DNA from: Massilia sp. W12
GTDB lineage: Bacteria; Pseudomonadota; Gammaproteobacteria; Burkholderiales; Burkholderiaceae_D
DNA: 64,000 nucleotides
Direction of reading: 5' to 3'
Assembly (NCBI RefSeq): GCF_037300705.1
Contig: NZ_CP147776.1
Location: 2,232,001-2,296,000, forward strand
The notes beneath the pieces were generated by a model. The model was not told the DNA's origin and did not search any database. It saw only the letters and a program-made list of their open reading frames with translations. Positions 1 to 9,235 of this stretch are shown here, piece by piece. Each line of letters starts with the position of its first letter. The stretch's first letter is position 1. The translations under genes were made by a program, and so were the position numbers.

Positions 1-1240
1 GCGGCAGGCAGGGCGCCGCCGGATGTTGTTGCGCGTCGCTCTGGTGGATTTCCGCCAGCACACAGCAGGCGTCAATCTGGCGGTAGGTGTCGCCCATGGC
101 GCGCGCCAATTCCAGCGAATCATGGGCATGCCGCCAGGCGACTTCTATCTGTCCCAATTGGGCCAGCGCATGGGCCTGGCCGCGCCGCGCGGAAATCTGA
201 AAATCGGCATGTTTGAGCGCATCGGCGCGCTCTTGCAATTGGCGGAAACTCTCCAGCGCGCCGGCCCAATCCTGCTGATTTAAATACAATTCGGCCTGAC
301 AGGTCAGGGCGTTGGCATAATTGCGCGAAGTACTGACATGACGCAACACCGCCAGCGCGTCTTTGAGTAAATCCTGGGCCGCTTCCAGCCGGCCCAGACG
401 GCGCATGGTTTCCGCGCATTGCAACTGGCACAGCGCGATGCTGCTGGGCCACTGGCGCTCTTGCGCTAAGGCCAGGGCGCGTTGCATCCATTCCAAGGCG
501 CCCTGATGTTCATTCAAACAGTTAAACGCATCGCCGATATTGGTGGCGGCGGTGATGGCGCGCTTGATCTGCCCGGTGGCCAGCGCTGCGTCATAGGTTT
601 CGATCCAGCGGCAGGCGGCTTGACCGAAATCGCTGCGCATTGCGGCGGCTATGCCGTGCATATCCGCAATCCAGGTGCGCAAGGCCAGCGGCAAATCGGC
701 CCGGCCCGGGGCCGGCAGGCGCGGCAGCCAATATTCGCTGGCGCTTTGCGCATTGCACATCAAGGCTTCCGTGGCTAAGGCGCATTGGATGATTTGCAAA
801 CGCGTGCAGTCATTCGCGGCGGCGGCAAGTTCAACGGCCTTTTTGCGCTGCGCTTCGCGCAAATGCGCATCGCCCTGATCCAGCGCAATATTCGAGAGCA
901 GCCAATGGCTGTCGATCTGGCCGGTGAGATCATCCTGTTGCTGATAGTCTTGCAGTGCGAGGTGGGCTTGGGTATGCGCGCTGCGCGCATCGCCGCTGAG
1001 CCACAGCGCTTCGGCGCGGATCAGGCGGATGCGCGGGGCCAGCTTGGGATCGGCCTCCAACACCCGGCTTTCCTGTTCCGCCAGTTGCAATAGTTGCAAT
1101 GCTTGCTGGGTATCGCTTTGCCGCTGCAGCCAAGCCAGTTCAACCCGGGTTTGCGCTAATTGCAGCAGCGTCAATTGAAAGGCGTCCGCCAGTCTGGCTT
1201 GCAGGCTGGCGCGCGCTTCTTCCGGGGCAAACATGTCCAT
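1..1240 (-). CDS. TPR-repeat protein, N-terminal part (C-terminus outside window)
   Basis: An open frame on the minus strand runs from an ATG at 1240 off the left edge without a stop, so at least 413 residues are coded. The start has a good ribosome site (AGGAG, nine bases before the ATG). The protein has no signal peptide and is almost wholly alpha-helical, with repeated Leu/Ala-rich helix pairs of tetratricopeptide type, such as the stretches around NIGDAFNCLNEHQGALEW and RLGRLEAAQDLL. Proteins of this build in Burkholderiales often end in a GGDEF or adenylate-cyclase domain, but that end is not in the window, so the output function is unknown. It is cytoplasmic by prediction and transcribed away from the PLP enzyme gene that follows. 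Confidence 0.75.
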   Translation of the reverse strand, partial: MDMFAPEEARASLQARLADAFQLTLLQLAQTRVELAWLQRQSDTQQALQLLQLAEQESRVLEADPKLAPRIRLIRAEALWLSGDARSAHTQAHLALQDYQQQDDLTGQIDSHWLLSNIALDQGDAHLREAQRKKAVELAAAANDCTRLQIIQCALATEALMCNAQSASEYWLPRLPAPGRADLPLALRTWIADMHGIAAAMRSDFGQAACRWIETYDAALATGQIKRAITAATNIGDAFNCLNEHQGALEWMQRALALAQERQWPSSIALCQLQCAETMRRLGRLEAAQDLLKDALAVLRHVSTSRNYANALTCQAELYLNQQDWAGALESFRQLQERADALKHADFQISARRGQAHALAQLGQIEVAWRHAHDSLELARAMGDTYRQIDACCVLAEIHQSDAQQHPAAPCLP

Positions 1241-1408
1241 GATCAGCGACTCCTGGGGCCGCGCGGGCAGGTGAGCGACAGGGCGGCGGCAGCGCCGCAT
1301 GTTTCGCCTCTGCCGCACAATATGCGGGCGGCTATCGTGGTTGAGCTGAGCCTAATGCTACCGTAAATCAATCTGAGCGGACAGCACTTCTTTGCAGCCG
1401 CGAAAGCC

Positions 1409-2587
1409 TCAGCACACAGCTTGCGCCAAGCCCTGTTCCAGATCGCGCCACAAGTCATGCATGTCTTCCAGCCCGATATACAGGCGCACCAGGGCGGGAG
1501 AAACGCCAAAATCAGCTTGCGCATTCGGCGCCGCGCCCTGCAGTGCGACCTGGGCCGGCAGGGCCAGACTTTCGTGACCGCCCCACGACACGCCGCGCTT
1601 AAACAGGCGCAAGGCATTGCAAAAGCGCAGCGGATCGTATGCCGCATCGAGTTCAATTGAAAACAGGCTGGAAAAACCGTGCAGATATTGATTGCCCGGC
1701 CCGCATTGCCAGGCCGGGTGCAAGATGCGCCGCACCGCTGCATGACTGGCCAGTTTTTCCATCAAGGCTTCGGCGCAGGCCCATTGCGCGCGCAGGCGCA
1801 CATCCAGCGTGCGCATGCCGCGCAGCAGCAACCAGGCTTCCCACGGCGCCAGCTTGGCCCCGAGATAGGGATAGCTCAAGGCATTTAAAGCCGCGATGCG
1901 CGCTTTGCTGCCGGCCACCACCCCGGCCACGGTATCGCTATGCCCGCCAATATATTTGGAGGCTGAATGCAACACCAGATCAATCCCCAGGGCCAACGGC
2001 TGCTGGTGCAGCGGCGTGGCCCAGGAATTATCGCAAACCGTCACCACCCCATGCGCGCGCGCGGCTTGCGCGGCATGCGCCAGATCCTGGGTGCGGAAAG
2101 TCCAGCTGGTCGGGCTTTCCAGATACAGCACGCTGGCGCCGGGCAGGGCGGCGGCCAGCGCGGCGCGGTCGCAGCCATCCACATACTCTGTGCGCACGCC
2201 ATAGCGCGACATCAGTTTTTCCAGAAAGCGGTAAGTGTCGGCATACACATCGCGCACACAGACCACGCGCGCGCCGGCCTGCAACAGCGACATCAAGGTC
2301 GCGCTGATCGCCCCCATGCCGCTGGAAAAAGCGCGCGCCGCCTCTGCTCCTTCCAGCGCAGCGATTTTTTGTTCAAACGCCTCGACGCCGGGATTGTCGC
2401 CGCGCGAATACACATAGGCTTGGTTTTCACCGCGAAAACGCGCCGCCATTTCTTCCACCGTGTCAAAACAAAACAGCGAGCTTTGGAATACGGGCGGCGT
2501 CACACTGTGGCGATCTTGCGGGGCATCATGCGCCAGCCGGGTGGCGGCGCGCAGGTCGGCATTCTGCCGGAATGGGGAGTCACTCAT
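1409..2587 (-). CDS. Cys/Met-metabolism PLP enzyme (cystathionine beta-lyase-like)
   Basis: A 392-residue member of the trans-sulfuration family of PLP enzymes (fold type I), which cleave or form C-S bonds in cystathionine, methionine or related thiols. The signature around the PLP lysine is clear: HSASKYIGGHSD with Lys211. The N-terminal SVTPPVFQSSLF and SRGDNPGVEAFE stretches are also typical. Length fits the family (about 390). MetC-like cystathionine beta-lyase is the best guess; gamma-lyase or gamma-synthase activity cannot be excluded. I start at the ATG at 2587; a GTG at 2620 is in frame but has no ribosome site. The divergent LysR gene at 2882 probably regulates it. Confidence 0.85.
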   Translation of the reverse strand: MSDSPFRQNADLRAATRLAHDAPQDRHSVTPPVFQSSLFCFDTVEEMAARFRGENQAYVYSRGDNPGVEAFEQKIAALEGAEAARAFSSGMGAISATLMSLLQAGARVVCVRDVYADTYRFLEKLMSRYGVRTEYVDGCDRAALAAALPGASVLYLESPTSWTFRTQDLAHAAQAARAHGVVTVCDNSWATPLHQQPLALGIDLVLHSASKYIGGHSDTVAGVVAGSKARIAALNALSYPYLGAKLAPWEAWLLLRGMRTLDVRLRAQWACAEALMEKLASHAAVRRILHPAWQCGPGNQYLHGFSSLFSIELDAAYDPLRFCNALRLFKRGVSWGGHESLALPAQVALQGAAPNAQADFGVSPALVRLYIGLEDMHDLWRDLEQGLAQAVC

Positions 2588-2881
2588 GGAAGCTTCACGA
2601 TTTGCAAGGGAAAACAGCACCGGGCAGGCTTGTGCAACACAGCTGCGCCGGCATTAACGTGGCAAAACCCGGGGGAGTGGTCAAACGCCAAGCCTTACAG
2701 GCCCGCGCAGTGTTACATGTGGCAAGAGCGGGCGCAATCGAGTTTTTTTGGGGAAGTCATTAAGATTTTCTAAATGTGATACAACACTGTTTTGCAGCGC
2801 ATCATACGCGGCGCATGGTTTTGATCGCCGGATTTGTGATTGTGGCAATATTTTTGAGTGAATTTATTTAAATCAAACAGC

Positions 2882-3784
2882 ATGAAAACCCCGCTGCCGC
2901 CTTTAAACGCGATGCGCTGCTTTGAAGCCGCCGCCAGACGCCTGAGTTTCACCGCCGCCGCGCGCGAATTGCACGTCACCAACGCCGCCGTTTCACACCA
3001 GATCAAAAGCCTGGAACAGTGGCTGGGCGCGGATTTATTTATCCGACGCAATAACCGGCTGGAGTTGACCGCCGCCGGCGAAACCTGGCTGCCGCGCGTG
3101 CGCCACGCTTTTTCCCTGTTGCGCGAAAGCACCCGGGAATTATTGGCGCTGCAAGCGGTGCGCCTGCGCCTGGCGGTGCGGCCTGCGTTTTGTTTGAAAT
3201 GGCTGTTGCCGCGCCTGCCGGATTTTTACGCCAGCCATCCGCAAGTGCATCTGGATCTGGAAACCGAAGTTGACCGCGATTATTTGCATTACGATCTGAC
3301 GATTGACTACCGCCCGGCGAAGGCGGCGGATTACATCGTGCGGCATTTGTTTTCCACCCCCTTTGTGCCGGTCTGCAGCCCGGCCTATGCGGCGCAGATT
3401 GATTGGCAGGGCGATTTGAGCCAGGTGGCGTTCTTGCATGACCGCCCATTGCAAGGCATGCCCGCCTACCCCGATTGGTCGATGTGGCTGGCGGCAGCCG
3501 GCGCGCCGCCTTTGCGCAATCAGCGCGGCGCGACATTTTCGACATCGCTCATGAGTATTGAGGCGGCGCTGGCCGGAAATGGCCTGGCGCTTGGCCAAAG
3601 CGCGCTGGTGCGGCGCGATCTGCAGGCCGCGCGCCTGCATGTCCCCTTGCCCTGGCATGCCGATTTGCGCATGCCTTACTATTTGATTTACCCCTTGCCG
3701 GCGCTCGATAATCCCGGCGTGCAAGCCCTGATCGACTGGTTGCTGAGCCAGGCGCAAGAGGAAGAGCGGCGTGACAGCGCATAA
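2882..3784 (+). CDS. LysR-family transcriptional regulator (GcvA-like)
   Basis: A 300-residue LysR-type regulator. The N-terminal winged helix-turn-helix is clear (LPPLNAMRCFEAAARRLSF, then AARELHVTNAAVSHQIK and LFIRRNNRLELT), followed by a substrate-binding domain of normal length. The sequence resembles the GcvA subgroup. Start at ATG 2882; an in-frame GTG at 2858 would add eight residues and neither has a clear ribosome site. It is divergent from the PLP trans-sulfuration gene, the usual arrangement for a LysR regulator and its target, so a sulfur-amino-acid signal is likely but is inference. The shared 294-base intergenic region would hold both promoters. Confidence 0.88.
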   Translation: MKTPLPPLNAMRCFEAAARRLSFTAAARELHVTNAAVSHQIKSLEQWLGADLFIRRNNRLELTAAGETWLPRVRHAFSLLRESTRELLALQAVRLRLAVRPAFCLKWLLPRLPDFYASHPQVHLDLETEVDRDYLHYDLTIDYRPAKAADYIVRHLFSTPFVPVCSPAYAAQIDWQGDLSQVAFLHDRPLQGMPAYPDWSMWLAAAGAPPLRNQRGATFSTSLMSIEAALAGNGLALGQSALVRRDLQAARLHVPLPWHADLRMPYYLIYPLPALDNPGVQALIDWLLSQAQEEERRDSA

Positions 3785-3805
3785 AGATGGTTTCGCCAGA
3801 TAAAG

Positions 3806-3828
3806 GCTGTCAGCAGTTTGCTGACAGC
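3806..3828 (+). repeat. Perfect hairpin after the LysR gene
   Basis: A perfect 10-base inverted repeat (GCTGTCAGCA / TGCTGACAGC) with a three-base loop lies 21 bases after the LysR stop codon. There is no T tract, so it is not a standard intrinsic terminator. It may be an mRNA-end structure or an operator for the depolymerase gene downstream. Confidence 0.5.
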
Positions 3829-3989
3829 AGACATCTGACAGACAAGTGCAAAAGGAAGCATTACACTTTGCCATCATACTAACAATATCCCTGCAAAAGC
3901 GGGTCAATCAGACCACGCTTTGTATCCTTTGCACAAGCAAGATTCATAGCGCCGCGCAAGCGGCTGCCCCCCCATACAGGAGTATTTTC

Positions 3990-5066
3990 ATGGCGCGCAC
4001 ACTGCTTTCCACCACCTTGCTGCTCACCTGCCTGGCCGCCCCCTTGGCGCAGGCCGTCACATGCGGCACATACAATCGTTTCATCTGCACCGGCCCGGGC
4101 TTTGAATATGGCGGCGGATTTGCGCCCAACGCCGGCGAATACGGCGGCTTTGGCGGGGCCGCCGCCTGCACCCCCAGCCGCACCCCGGTGATTTTCGTGC
4201 ACGGCAATGGCGACTCCGCCAATTCCTGGGACGCGCCGCCCTCCCAAGTGCCGGGCTACGCCAAACCGCCGCATTCGGTGTATCAGCAATTCAAAGCCGC
4301 CGGCTATAAAGACTGCGAATTATTCGGCGTCACCTGGCTCTCCTCTTCCGAGCGCGGAACCGATTACGCCAATTACCACCAGCCGGCGAAATACGACATC
4401 CTGATGCGTTTCATCAATGCCGTAAAAAAACACACCGGCAAAACCAAGGTTGACATCATCGGCCATTCCATGGGCGTCTCGCTTGCCATCGCCACCATGA
4501 ATTATTACAGCGCATGGGGCAATGTGCGCCGCTTCATCAATGTCGCCGGCGGCATCAATGGTCTGGATTCCTGCATCTGGACCGGCTACGCCAACCCGAT
4601 GGTGCCCACTTGCGGCTCGCAAAATGTGTTCAATCCCTGGATTTTCGGCTTTTATCCGAATATTTACGGCAATAACCCCTGGACCGGCACAAGCTGGAGC
4701 GGCTCGCTGCCGAATGCGGCGATCAGCAATCCCGGGGTCAATTTTTACACTGTGCACGCCGGCTTGAAAGACCAGTTTATGTGCAGCACCGTCTCCAACC
4801 GCGCCATTTGCAGCAAAGCGCCCTTGTTGCGCAGCGCGCCGAACCTCAAAGCCCAGCTGGATATCGGGGCCGGCTCCGACACGCTGGCGATCAACTGGGA
4901 TTGGAGCACCGGCTCGCCCTGGAATCAGCAGGGCGGCGACTGGGATGGGGTGGGCCACTTCCACGCCAAAACCAATGGCGGCAGCATTTTCGTCAAAATG
5001 CTGTCCACCACCTGCACCAGCGGTTGCGCGGCAGACTATCAATACGGGCCGGTGCAAGCGAATTAA
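3990..5066 (+). CDS. phaZ: Secreted PHB depolymerase of PhaZ7 type (alpha/beta hydrolase)
   Basis: A 358-residue exported alpha/beta hydrolase. It has a signal peptide (MARTLLSTTLLLTCLAAP, cleavage near LAQA) and a mature start VTCGTYNRFIC that closely resembles, from memory, PhaZ7 of Paucimonas lemoignei, which hydrolyses amorphous poly(3-hydroxybutyrate). Catalytic features: oxyanion region VIFVHGNGD, nucleophile Ser160 in GHSMG, and a C-terminal GVGHF carrying the likely catalytic His. PhaZ7 has AHSMG at the nucleophile, so the small-residue variant is acceptable. At least eight cysteines in the mature part suggest disulfides. Start at ATG 3990 behind CAGGAG. The CoA-transferase gene 68 bases downstream could handle released hydroxy acids. 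A lipase with another substrate is the alternative. Confidence 0.8.
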   Translation: MARTLLSTTLLLTCLAAPLAQAVTCGTYNRFICTGPGFEYGGGFAPNAGEYGGFGGAAACTPSRTPVIFVHGNGDSANSWDAPPSQVPGYAKPPHSVYQQFKAAGYKDCELFGVTWLSSSERGTDYANYHQPAKYDILMRFINAVKKHTGKTKVDIIGHSMGVSLAIATMNYYSAWGNVRRFINVAGGINGLDSCIWTGYANPMVPTCGSQNVFNPWIFGFYPNIYGNNPWTGTSWSGSLPNAAISNPGVNFYTVHAGLKDQFMCSTVSNRAICSKAPLLRSAPNLKAQLDIGAGSDTLAINWDWSTGSPWNQQGGDWDGVGHFHAKTNGGSIFVKMLSTTCTSGCAADYQYGPVQAN

Positions 5067-5134
5067 AGGACATATATAAGTCAGCGCCCGGCATGGTGTT
5101 ATGCTGATTCCTTTGTGATCATCAGCATATCGCC

Positions 5135-7144
5135 ATGCCGCACCGTCATTTATTCGCCAATCTGCAACGCGGCGCCGCTGCGCGCCGCAATAAACTGGTG
5201 TCCGCCGCCGAGGCGGTGAATTTGATCGCCAGCGGCGACACCATCGCCACCGGCGGCTTTGTCGGCATCGGGTTTGCCGAAAGCCTGGCCCTGGCCTTGG
5301 AAGCGCGTTTTTTGCAAAGCGGCCAGCCGCGTGACTTGACGCTGGTGTACGCCGCCGGGCAGGGCGATGGCAAACAGCGGGGCTTAAACCATTTCGGCCA
5401 CGATGGCATGCTGGCCAAAGTCATCGGCGGACATTGGGGCTTAGCGCCGGAAATGCAAAAACTGGCGCTGGAGAACCGCATTCAAGCCTGGAATCTGCCA
5501 CAAGGCGTGATCAGCCACCTGTACCGCGAAATCGCCGCGCGCCGCCCCGGCGTGATCAGCAAAGTCGGACTGGGCACCTTCGTCGATCCGCGCCATGGCG
5601 GCGGCAAACTCAATCCGCGCACCCTTGAAGAACGGGTGCAATTGATTCAACTCATGGGCGAGGAATATCTGTTTTATCCCGCCTTCCCGATTCATGTCGC
5701 TATCATCCGCGCCACCAGCGCGGATTTAAACGGTAATTTGAGCATGGAGCGCGAGGCCCTGACCTTGGACAGCCTGTCAATCGCGATGGCGGCGCACAAT
5801 AGCGGCGGGATCGTGATCGCCCAGGTAGAGCGCATGGTGGAAGCCGGCAGCCTGAACCCGCGCCAAGTCAAAATCCCCGGCGCCCTGGTTGATTGCGTGG
5901 TGCTGGCCGACAGCGCAGAACACCATATGCAAACCTTCGCCGAAAGCTATAACCCGGCGTTTTCCAGTGAAATCCGGCTGCCCGCCACCAGTCTGGCCCC
6001 TTTTGCGCTGGACGAACGCAAGCTGATCGCGCGCCGCGCCGCGCTCGAATTGCGCGCCAATCAAGTGGTGAATCTGGGCATCGGCATGCCCGAAGGCGTG
6101 GCGCGCGTGGCGGCGGAAGAACATGTGCTGGATTTATTCACCCTGACCACTGAAGCCGGCATTTTCGGCGGCGCGCCGGCGGGCGGCTTGAATTTCGGCG
6201 CCGCCATCAACCCCGACGCCATCATTGACCAGACTTACCAGTTTGACTTTTACGATGGCGGCGGCTTGGATTGCGCCGTGCTGGGCCTGGCGCAAGCCGA
6301 CGCCGCCGGCAATTTGAACGTCAGCCGCTTCGGCCCCCGCTTAGCCGGGGCCGGAGGCTTTATCAATATCAGTCAGAACGCCAAAAAAGTGGTCTTCATC
6401 GGCACATTCACCGCCGATGGCCTGGAAATCGCCATCGAAGACGGGCGCTTGCGGATCGTGCAAGAAGGCCGCCAGCGCAAATTTGTGCAAGCGGTTGAGC
6501 ACCGCACCTACAGCGCTGCGCAAGCCTTGAAACGCGCCCAAGCCGTTACCTACATTACTGAGCGCGCGGTATTCGTGCTGCAAGCCAATCCTCAGGCAGA
6601 TCAGCATGGCGCGCCGCAACTGTGTTTAACAGAAATCGCCCCCGGCATGGATTTGCAGCGGGATATTTTGGCGCAGATGGATTTTATCCCCGCCATCAGC
6701 CCGCAATTGAAAACCATGGACGCGGCGATTTTCCAGCAAGCCGCCTTGGCCTTGCGCGAGCGCCTCTTGCACAAAGGCTGGGAGCAACGTCTGCAACTCG
6801 ATTTGGCGCGCGGCCTGTTTTTCATTGATCTGGAAGCATATGAAGTGATGCGCCGCGAAGACATTGAGGCGATCCGCCAGGCCGTGCAAGCCGCGCTGCA
6901 GCCCGCGCGCGAAGCCGGGGTGAAACCGGTGGCGGTGGTCAACTATGACAATTTCAGCATCCGCCCGGAACTGCTGGACGCCTACATCGAATTCGCGCGC
7001 GAAATGGAGGCGCATTATCAAAGCGTGACGCGCTACACTCGCAGCGCTTTTATGCGCGGCTTTTTTGACCAGGCCTTTGCCGCCCATCAGGCCGCAGCGC
7101 AAATGTTCGCCAGCAAAGAGGAGGCGATGCGCAGCATTATTTGA
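5135..7144 (+). CDS. Acyl-CoA:acetate/3-ketoacid CoA-transferase with C-terminal extension
   Basis: A 669-residue class I CoA-transferase carrying both alpha-type and beta-type halves on one chain. The catalytic glutamate is Glu340 in [11 protein letters not shown]; the glycine-rich [12 protein letters not shown] near residue 40 and NLGIGMPEG near 313 are the CoA-binding loops of the two halves. Family relatives such as propionate CoA-transferase are about 520 residues; here about 150 extra residues follow, helical and mixed, ending in a segment around [19 protein letters not shown]. The extension has no domain I can name. The enzyme would move CoA between short acyl or hydroxyacyl groups in the cytoplasm. 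Its place after the PHB depolymerase suggests activation of 3-hydroxybutyrate or its products; this is inference. Confidence 0.85.
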   Translation: MPHRHLFANLQRGAAARRNKLVSAAEAVNLIASGDTIATGGFVGIGFAESLALALEARFLQSGQPRDLTLVYAAGQGDGKQRGLNHFGHDGMLAKVIGGHWGLAPEMQKLALENRIQAWNLPQGVISHLYREIAARRPGVISKVGLGTFVDPRHGGGKLNPRTLEERVQLIQLMGEEYLFYPAFPIHVAIIRATSADLNGNLSMEREALTLDSLSIAMAAHNSGGIVIAQVERMVEAGSLNPRQVKIPGALVDCVVLADSAEHHMQTFAESYNPAFSSEIRLPATSLAPFALDERKLIARRAALELRANQVVNLGIGMPEGVARVAAEEHVLDLFTLTTEAGIFGGAPAGGLNFGAAINPDAIIDQTYQFDFYDGGGLDCAVLGLAQADAAGNLNVSRFGPRLAGAGGFINISQNAKKVVFIGTFTADGLEIAIEDGRLRIVQEGRQRKFVQAVEHRTYSAAQALKRAQAVTYITERAVFVLQANPQADQHGAPQLCLTEIAPGMDLQRDILAQMDFIPAISPQLKTMDAAIFQQAALALRERLLHKGWEQRLQLDLARGLFFIDLEAYEVMRREDIEAIRQAVQAALQPAREAGVKPVAVVNYDNFSIRPELLDAYIEFAREMEAHYQSVTRYTRSAFMRGFFDQAFAAHQAAAQMFASKEEAMRSII

Positions 7145-7489
7145 CTGCCGCCACCAGCCTGATGGCGCGCATTGCATGCCGCGCCTGCCCCCGGCAAATA
7201 TTTCATCAACAAGCCGCATCAGCCCGATTGGCCGCGCGGCAATCCGGCAGCGCCCCCGGCTGTCGCGCCGCTGTGGTAAAAAAGCCTTACTCCTTTCGTT
7301 TTTTTCATCATTTCTTGATACGCCAGCCGGCAGCCGCATCCGGCTTGGTATGATGCAGCGATGGCCGCACGCCCCGTCAGGCAAGATCGGGCGCGATATC
7401 GGCCACAAAGCACCCGCTGTTTTCCGTTTTGCTTTGCGACTGATCAGTTATATTTTTATCTGTATCGTTAGAGGAAAAGGAGGCCGCAG
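7145..7489. other. Intergenic region before the sugar operon
   Basis: 345 bases without a gene. It contains a possible extended -10 element (TGGTATGAT near 7347-7354) and an AT-rich stretch at 7448-7470 that could hold a promoter for the sugar operon. No convincing -35 partner or terminator was seen. A very strong ribosome site (AAGGAGG) ends the region, six bases before the ATG at 7490. Confidence 0.4.
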
Positions 7490-8059
7490 ATGGCCGCAAC
7501 CGCCACAACCGGCGCCGCCGACGCAGCCAGCGCAGACCAGCCGCCCCAGGTGTTTATCCTGGACGTGGACGGCGTCATGACCAATGGCCAGTTTTACTAC
7601 AGCGCAGAAGGCAAGGCTTTCAAAGTCTTCGGCGCGGATGACAACGACGGCCTTTCCCTGCTCAAACCGCATCTTGAAATCCGTTTCGTCACCGGCGACA
7701 AAAAAGGCTGGGACATCAGCGCGCGCCGCATCGTGCAAGACATGGGCTTTGCGCTGGACTTGGTGTCCACCATCCGCCGCATCGACTGGATCGCCGAGCG
7801 CTACGACCCGAAGCAGGTGATTTATATGGGCGATGGCATCTTCGATCACTACGTGATGCGCGAAGTCGCGTATGCGATCGCGCCGGCCAACGCCGATAAA
7901 AACGCCAAATTGCATGCCCACTATGTCACCGAGCGCATGGGCGGCGACCGTGCGGTGGCCGAAGCCAGCCTGCACATTCTGGAACGCTTTTTTACCGCGT
8001 ATGATCCTTCCGCCTTGCCGCAAAGCAAGGTCGCCATGTCTGGGGAGTGGAAAGTATGA
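7490..8059 (+). CDS. KdsC-like HAD phosphatase
   Basis: A 189-residue HAD-superfamily phosphatase of the small, capless KdsC type. HAD motif I is DVDGVMTNG with the nucleophile Asp25 and acid/base Asp27; motif II is the Thr in FVTGDKK (residue 68); motif IV is MGDGIFDH (113-120). KdsC removes the phosphate from KDO-8-phosphate after an aldol-type condensation; related enzymes act on sialic-acid and similar sugar phosphates. Here it heads the sugar operon and overlaps the next gene by four bases (ATGA), so the substrate is probably the product of the GatZ/KbaZ-like protein. The first 18 residues are an Ala-rich extension. True KDO function is less likely, because no kdsA, kdsB or lpt genes are near. 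Confidence 0.85.
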   Translation: MAATATTGAADAASADQPPQVFILDVDGVMTNGQFYYSAEGKAFKVFGADDNDGLSLLKPHLEIRFVTGDKKGWDISARRIVQDMGFALDLVSTIRRIDWIAERYDPKQVIYMGDGIFDHYVMREVAYAIAPANADKNAKLHAHYVTERMGGDRAVAEASLHILERFFTAYDPSALPQSKVAMSGEWKV

Positions 8060-9222
8060 TTCATCAGCGACTTGAGAACTTTCTCAATAAAAAACGGTGC
8101 ACCCTGCTTGGCGTGGGGCCGATGAGCGTCAATTGTGTGGACGCCACGATCGAATTGGCGAATCAACATGAAGTGCCGATTATCTTGATCGCCAGCCGGC
8201 GCCAGATTGACTCGGAAGAATTCGGCGGCGGCTATGTGAATAACTGGACCACGCAGCAATTTGCCGATTATGTGATTGATCACGATAAAAAAGGCAAAAT
8301 CCTGCTCGCGCGCGACCACGGCGGCCCCTGGCAAAACACCAAGGAAAAAGAACAAAACTTAGGCTTGCGGCGCGCCATGGATTCCGCCAAAGCCTCTTAC
8401 CGCGCCGACCTGGAAGCCGGATTTCAAATCTTGCATATTGACCCCAGCGTCGATATTCACGGCCAGCCGCATGTCGATGAAGTCTTGGACCGCGTCTTTG
8501 AGCTGTATGAATATTGTTACGCCCAGGCGCTGCAAATGGGGCGCGAAGTGATTTTTGAAATCGGCACCGAAGAGCAAAGCGGCTCCACCAATTCGCAAGA
8601 AGAGCTGTCTTACACCCTGAATGCAATTCAACAGTTTTGCCGCAAAAACCACTTACCAGCGCCATCCTTCGTCGTGATTCAGGCCGGCACCCGCGTCATG
8701 GAACGGCGCAATGTCGGCTCTTTTGACAGCCCGATCCGGGTGGCGGAAGAAATCCCGGCGGAAATCCAGCTGCCCAAGATGATCGAAATCTGCAACCGTT
8801 TCGGCATCTTCATGAAAGAACACAATACCGATTACATCTCCAACGAAGCCTTGCAATGGCATCCGCGTTTGGGCATTCATGCGGCGAATGTGGCGCCGGA
8901 ATTCGGCGTGGCCGAATCGCTTGCCCTGTTGCATATTCTGGAGAGCAATGGCTTGCAAAAACATGCCGATCGCTTTATCGAAATCGCCTACCAATCGCGC
9001 AAATGGGATAAATGGATGTTAAAAGACAGCAAGGCGGATGAGCGCGAACGCGCCATCATCGCCGGCCATTATGTCTTCGCCACCCCGGAATGCCAGGAAT
9101 TGAAAGCCCGGGCTGAGAGCGAATTGGCGCAAAAAGGCATCAAACTCAATGACTATCTCAAACAACAGGTCAAACACAGCATCATGCGCTATTTGACCAA
9201 TTTCCGACTGGTGGCGGCGTGA
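8056..9222 (+). CDS. GatZ/KbaZ-like tagatose-bisphosphate aldolase subunit homologue
   Basis: A 388-residue TIM-barrel protein similar to the GatZ/KbaZ family, the so-called non-catalytic subunit of class II D-tagatose-1,6-bisphosphate aldolase. Shared landmarks seen by eye: LLARDHGGPW, AGFQILHIDPS, EIGTEEQSG, VIQAGTRVM and KEHNTDYIS, in the same order as in GatZ. The conserved His and Asp residues could bind a metal. No gatY/kbaY partner is present in the window, so this protein may act alone. Start at ATG 8056, with GGGGAG eight bases upstream; the ATG overlaps the phosphatase stop. The operon suggests a role in making a sugar phosphate for a surface glycan; reaction and substrate are unknown. 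Confidence 0.75.
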   Translation: MIHQRLENFLNKKRCTLLGVGPMSVNCVDATIELANQHEVPIILIASRRQIDSEEFGGGYVNNWTTQQFADYVIDHDKKGKILLARDHGGPWQNTKEKEQNLGLRRAMDSAKASYRADLEAGFQILHIDPSVDIHGQPHVDEVLDRVFELYEYCYAQALQMGREVIFEIGTEEQSGSTNSQEELSYTLNAIQQFCRKNHLPAPSFVVIQAGTRVMERRNVGSFDSPIRVAEEIPAEIQLPKMIEICNRFGIFMKEHNTDYISNEALQWHPRLGIHAANVAPEFGVAESLALLHILESNGLQKHADRFIEIAYQSRKWDKWMLKDSKADERERAIIAGHYVFATPECQELKARAESELAQKGIKLNDYLKQQVKHSIMRYLTNFRLVAA

Positions 9223-9235
9223 GAAAGGTGATGAG

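Noticed and set aside
1639-2773. Plus-strand open frames across the PLP-enzyme gene
   Set aside because: They lie opposite a well-supported gene, have no ribosome sites and are rich in Arg, Ala and Pro, as GC-rich antisense frames are.
7300-7360. TTGATA at 7315 and TATGAT at 7349 as a standard promoter
   Set aside because: The spacing of 28 bases is too long for a sigma-70 promoter; only an extended -10 element remains possible.
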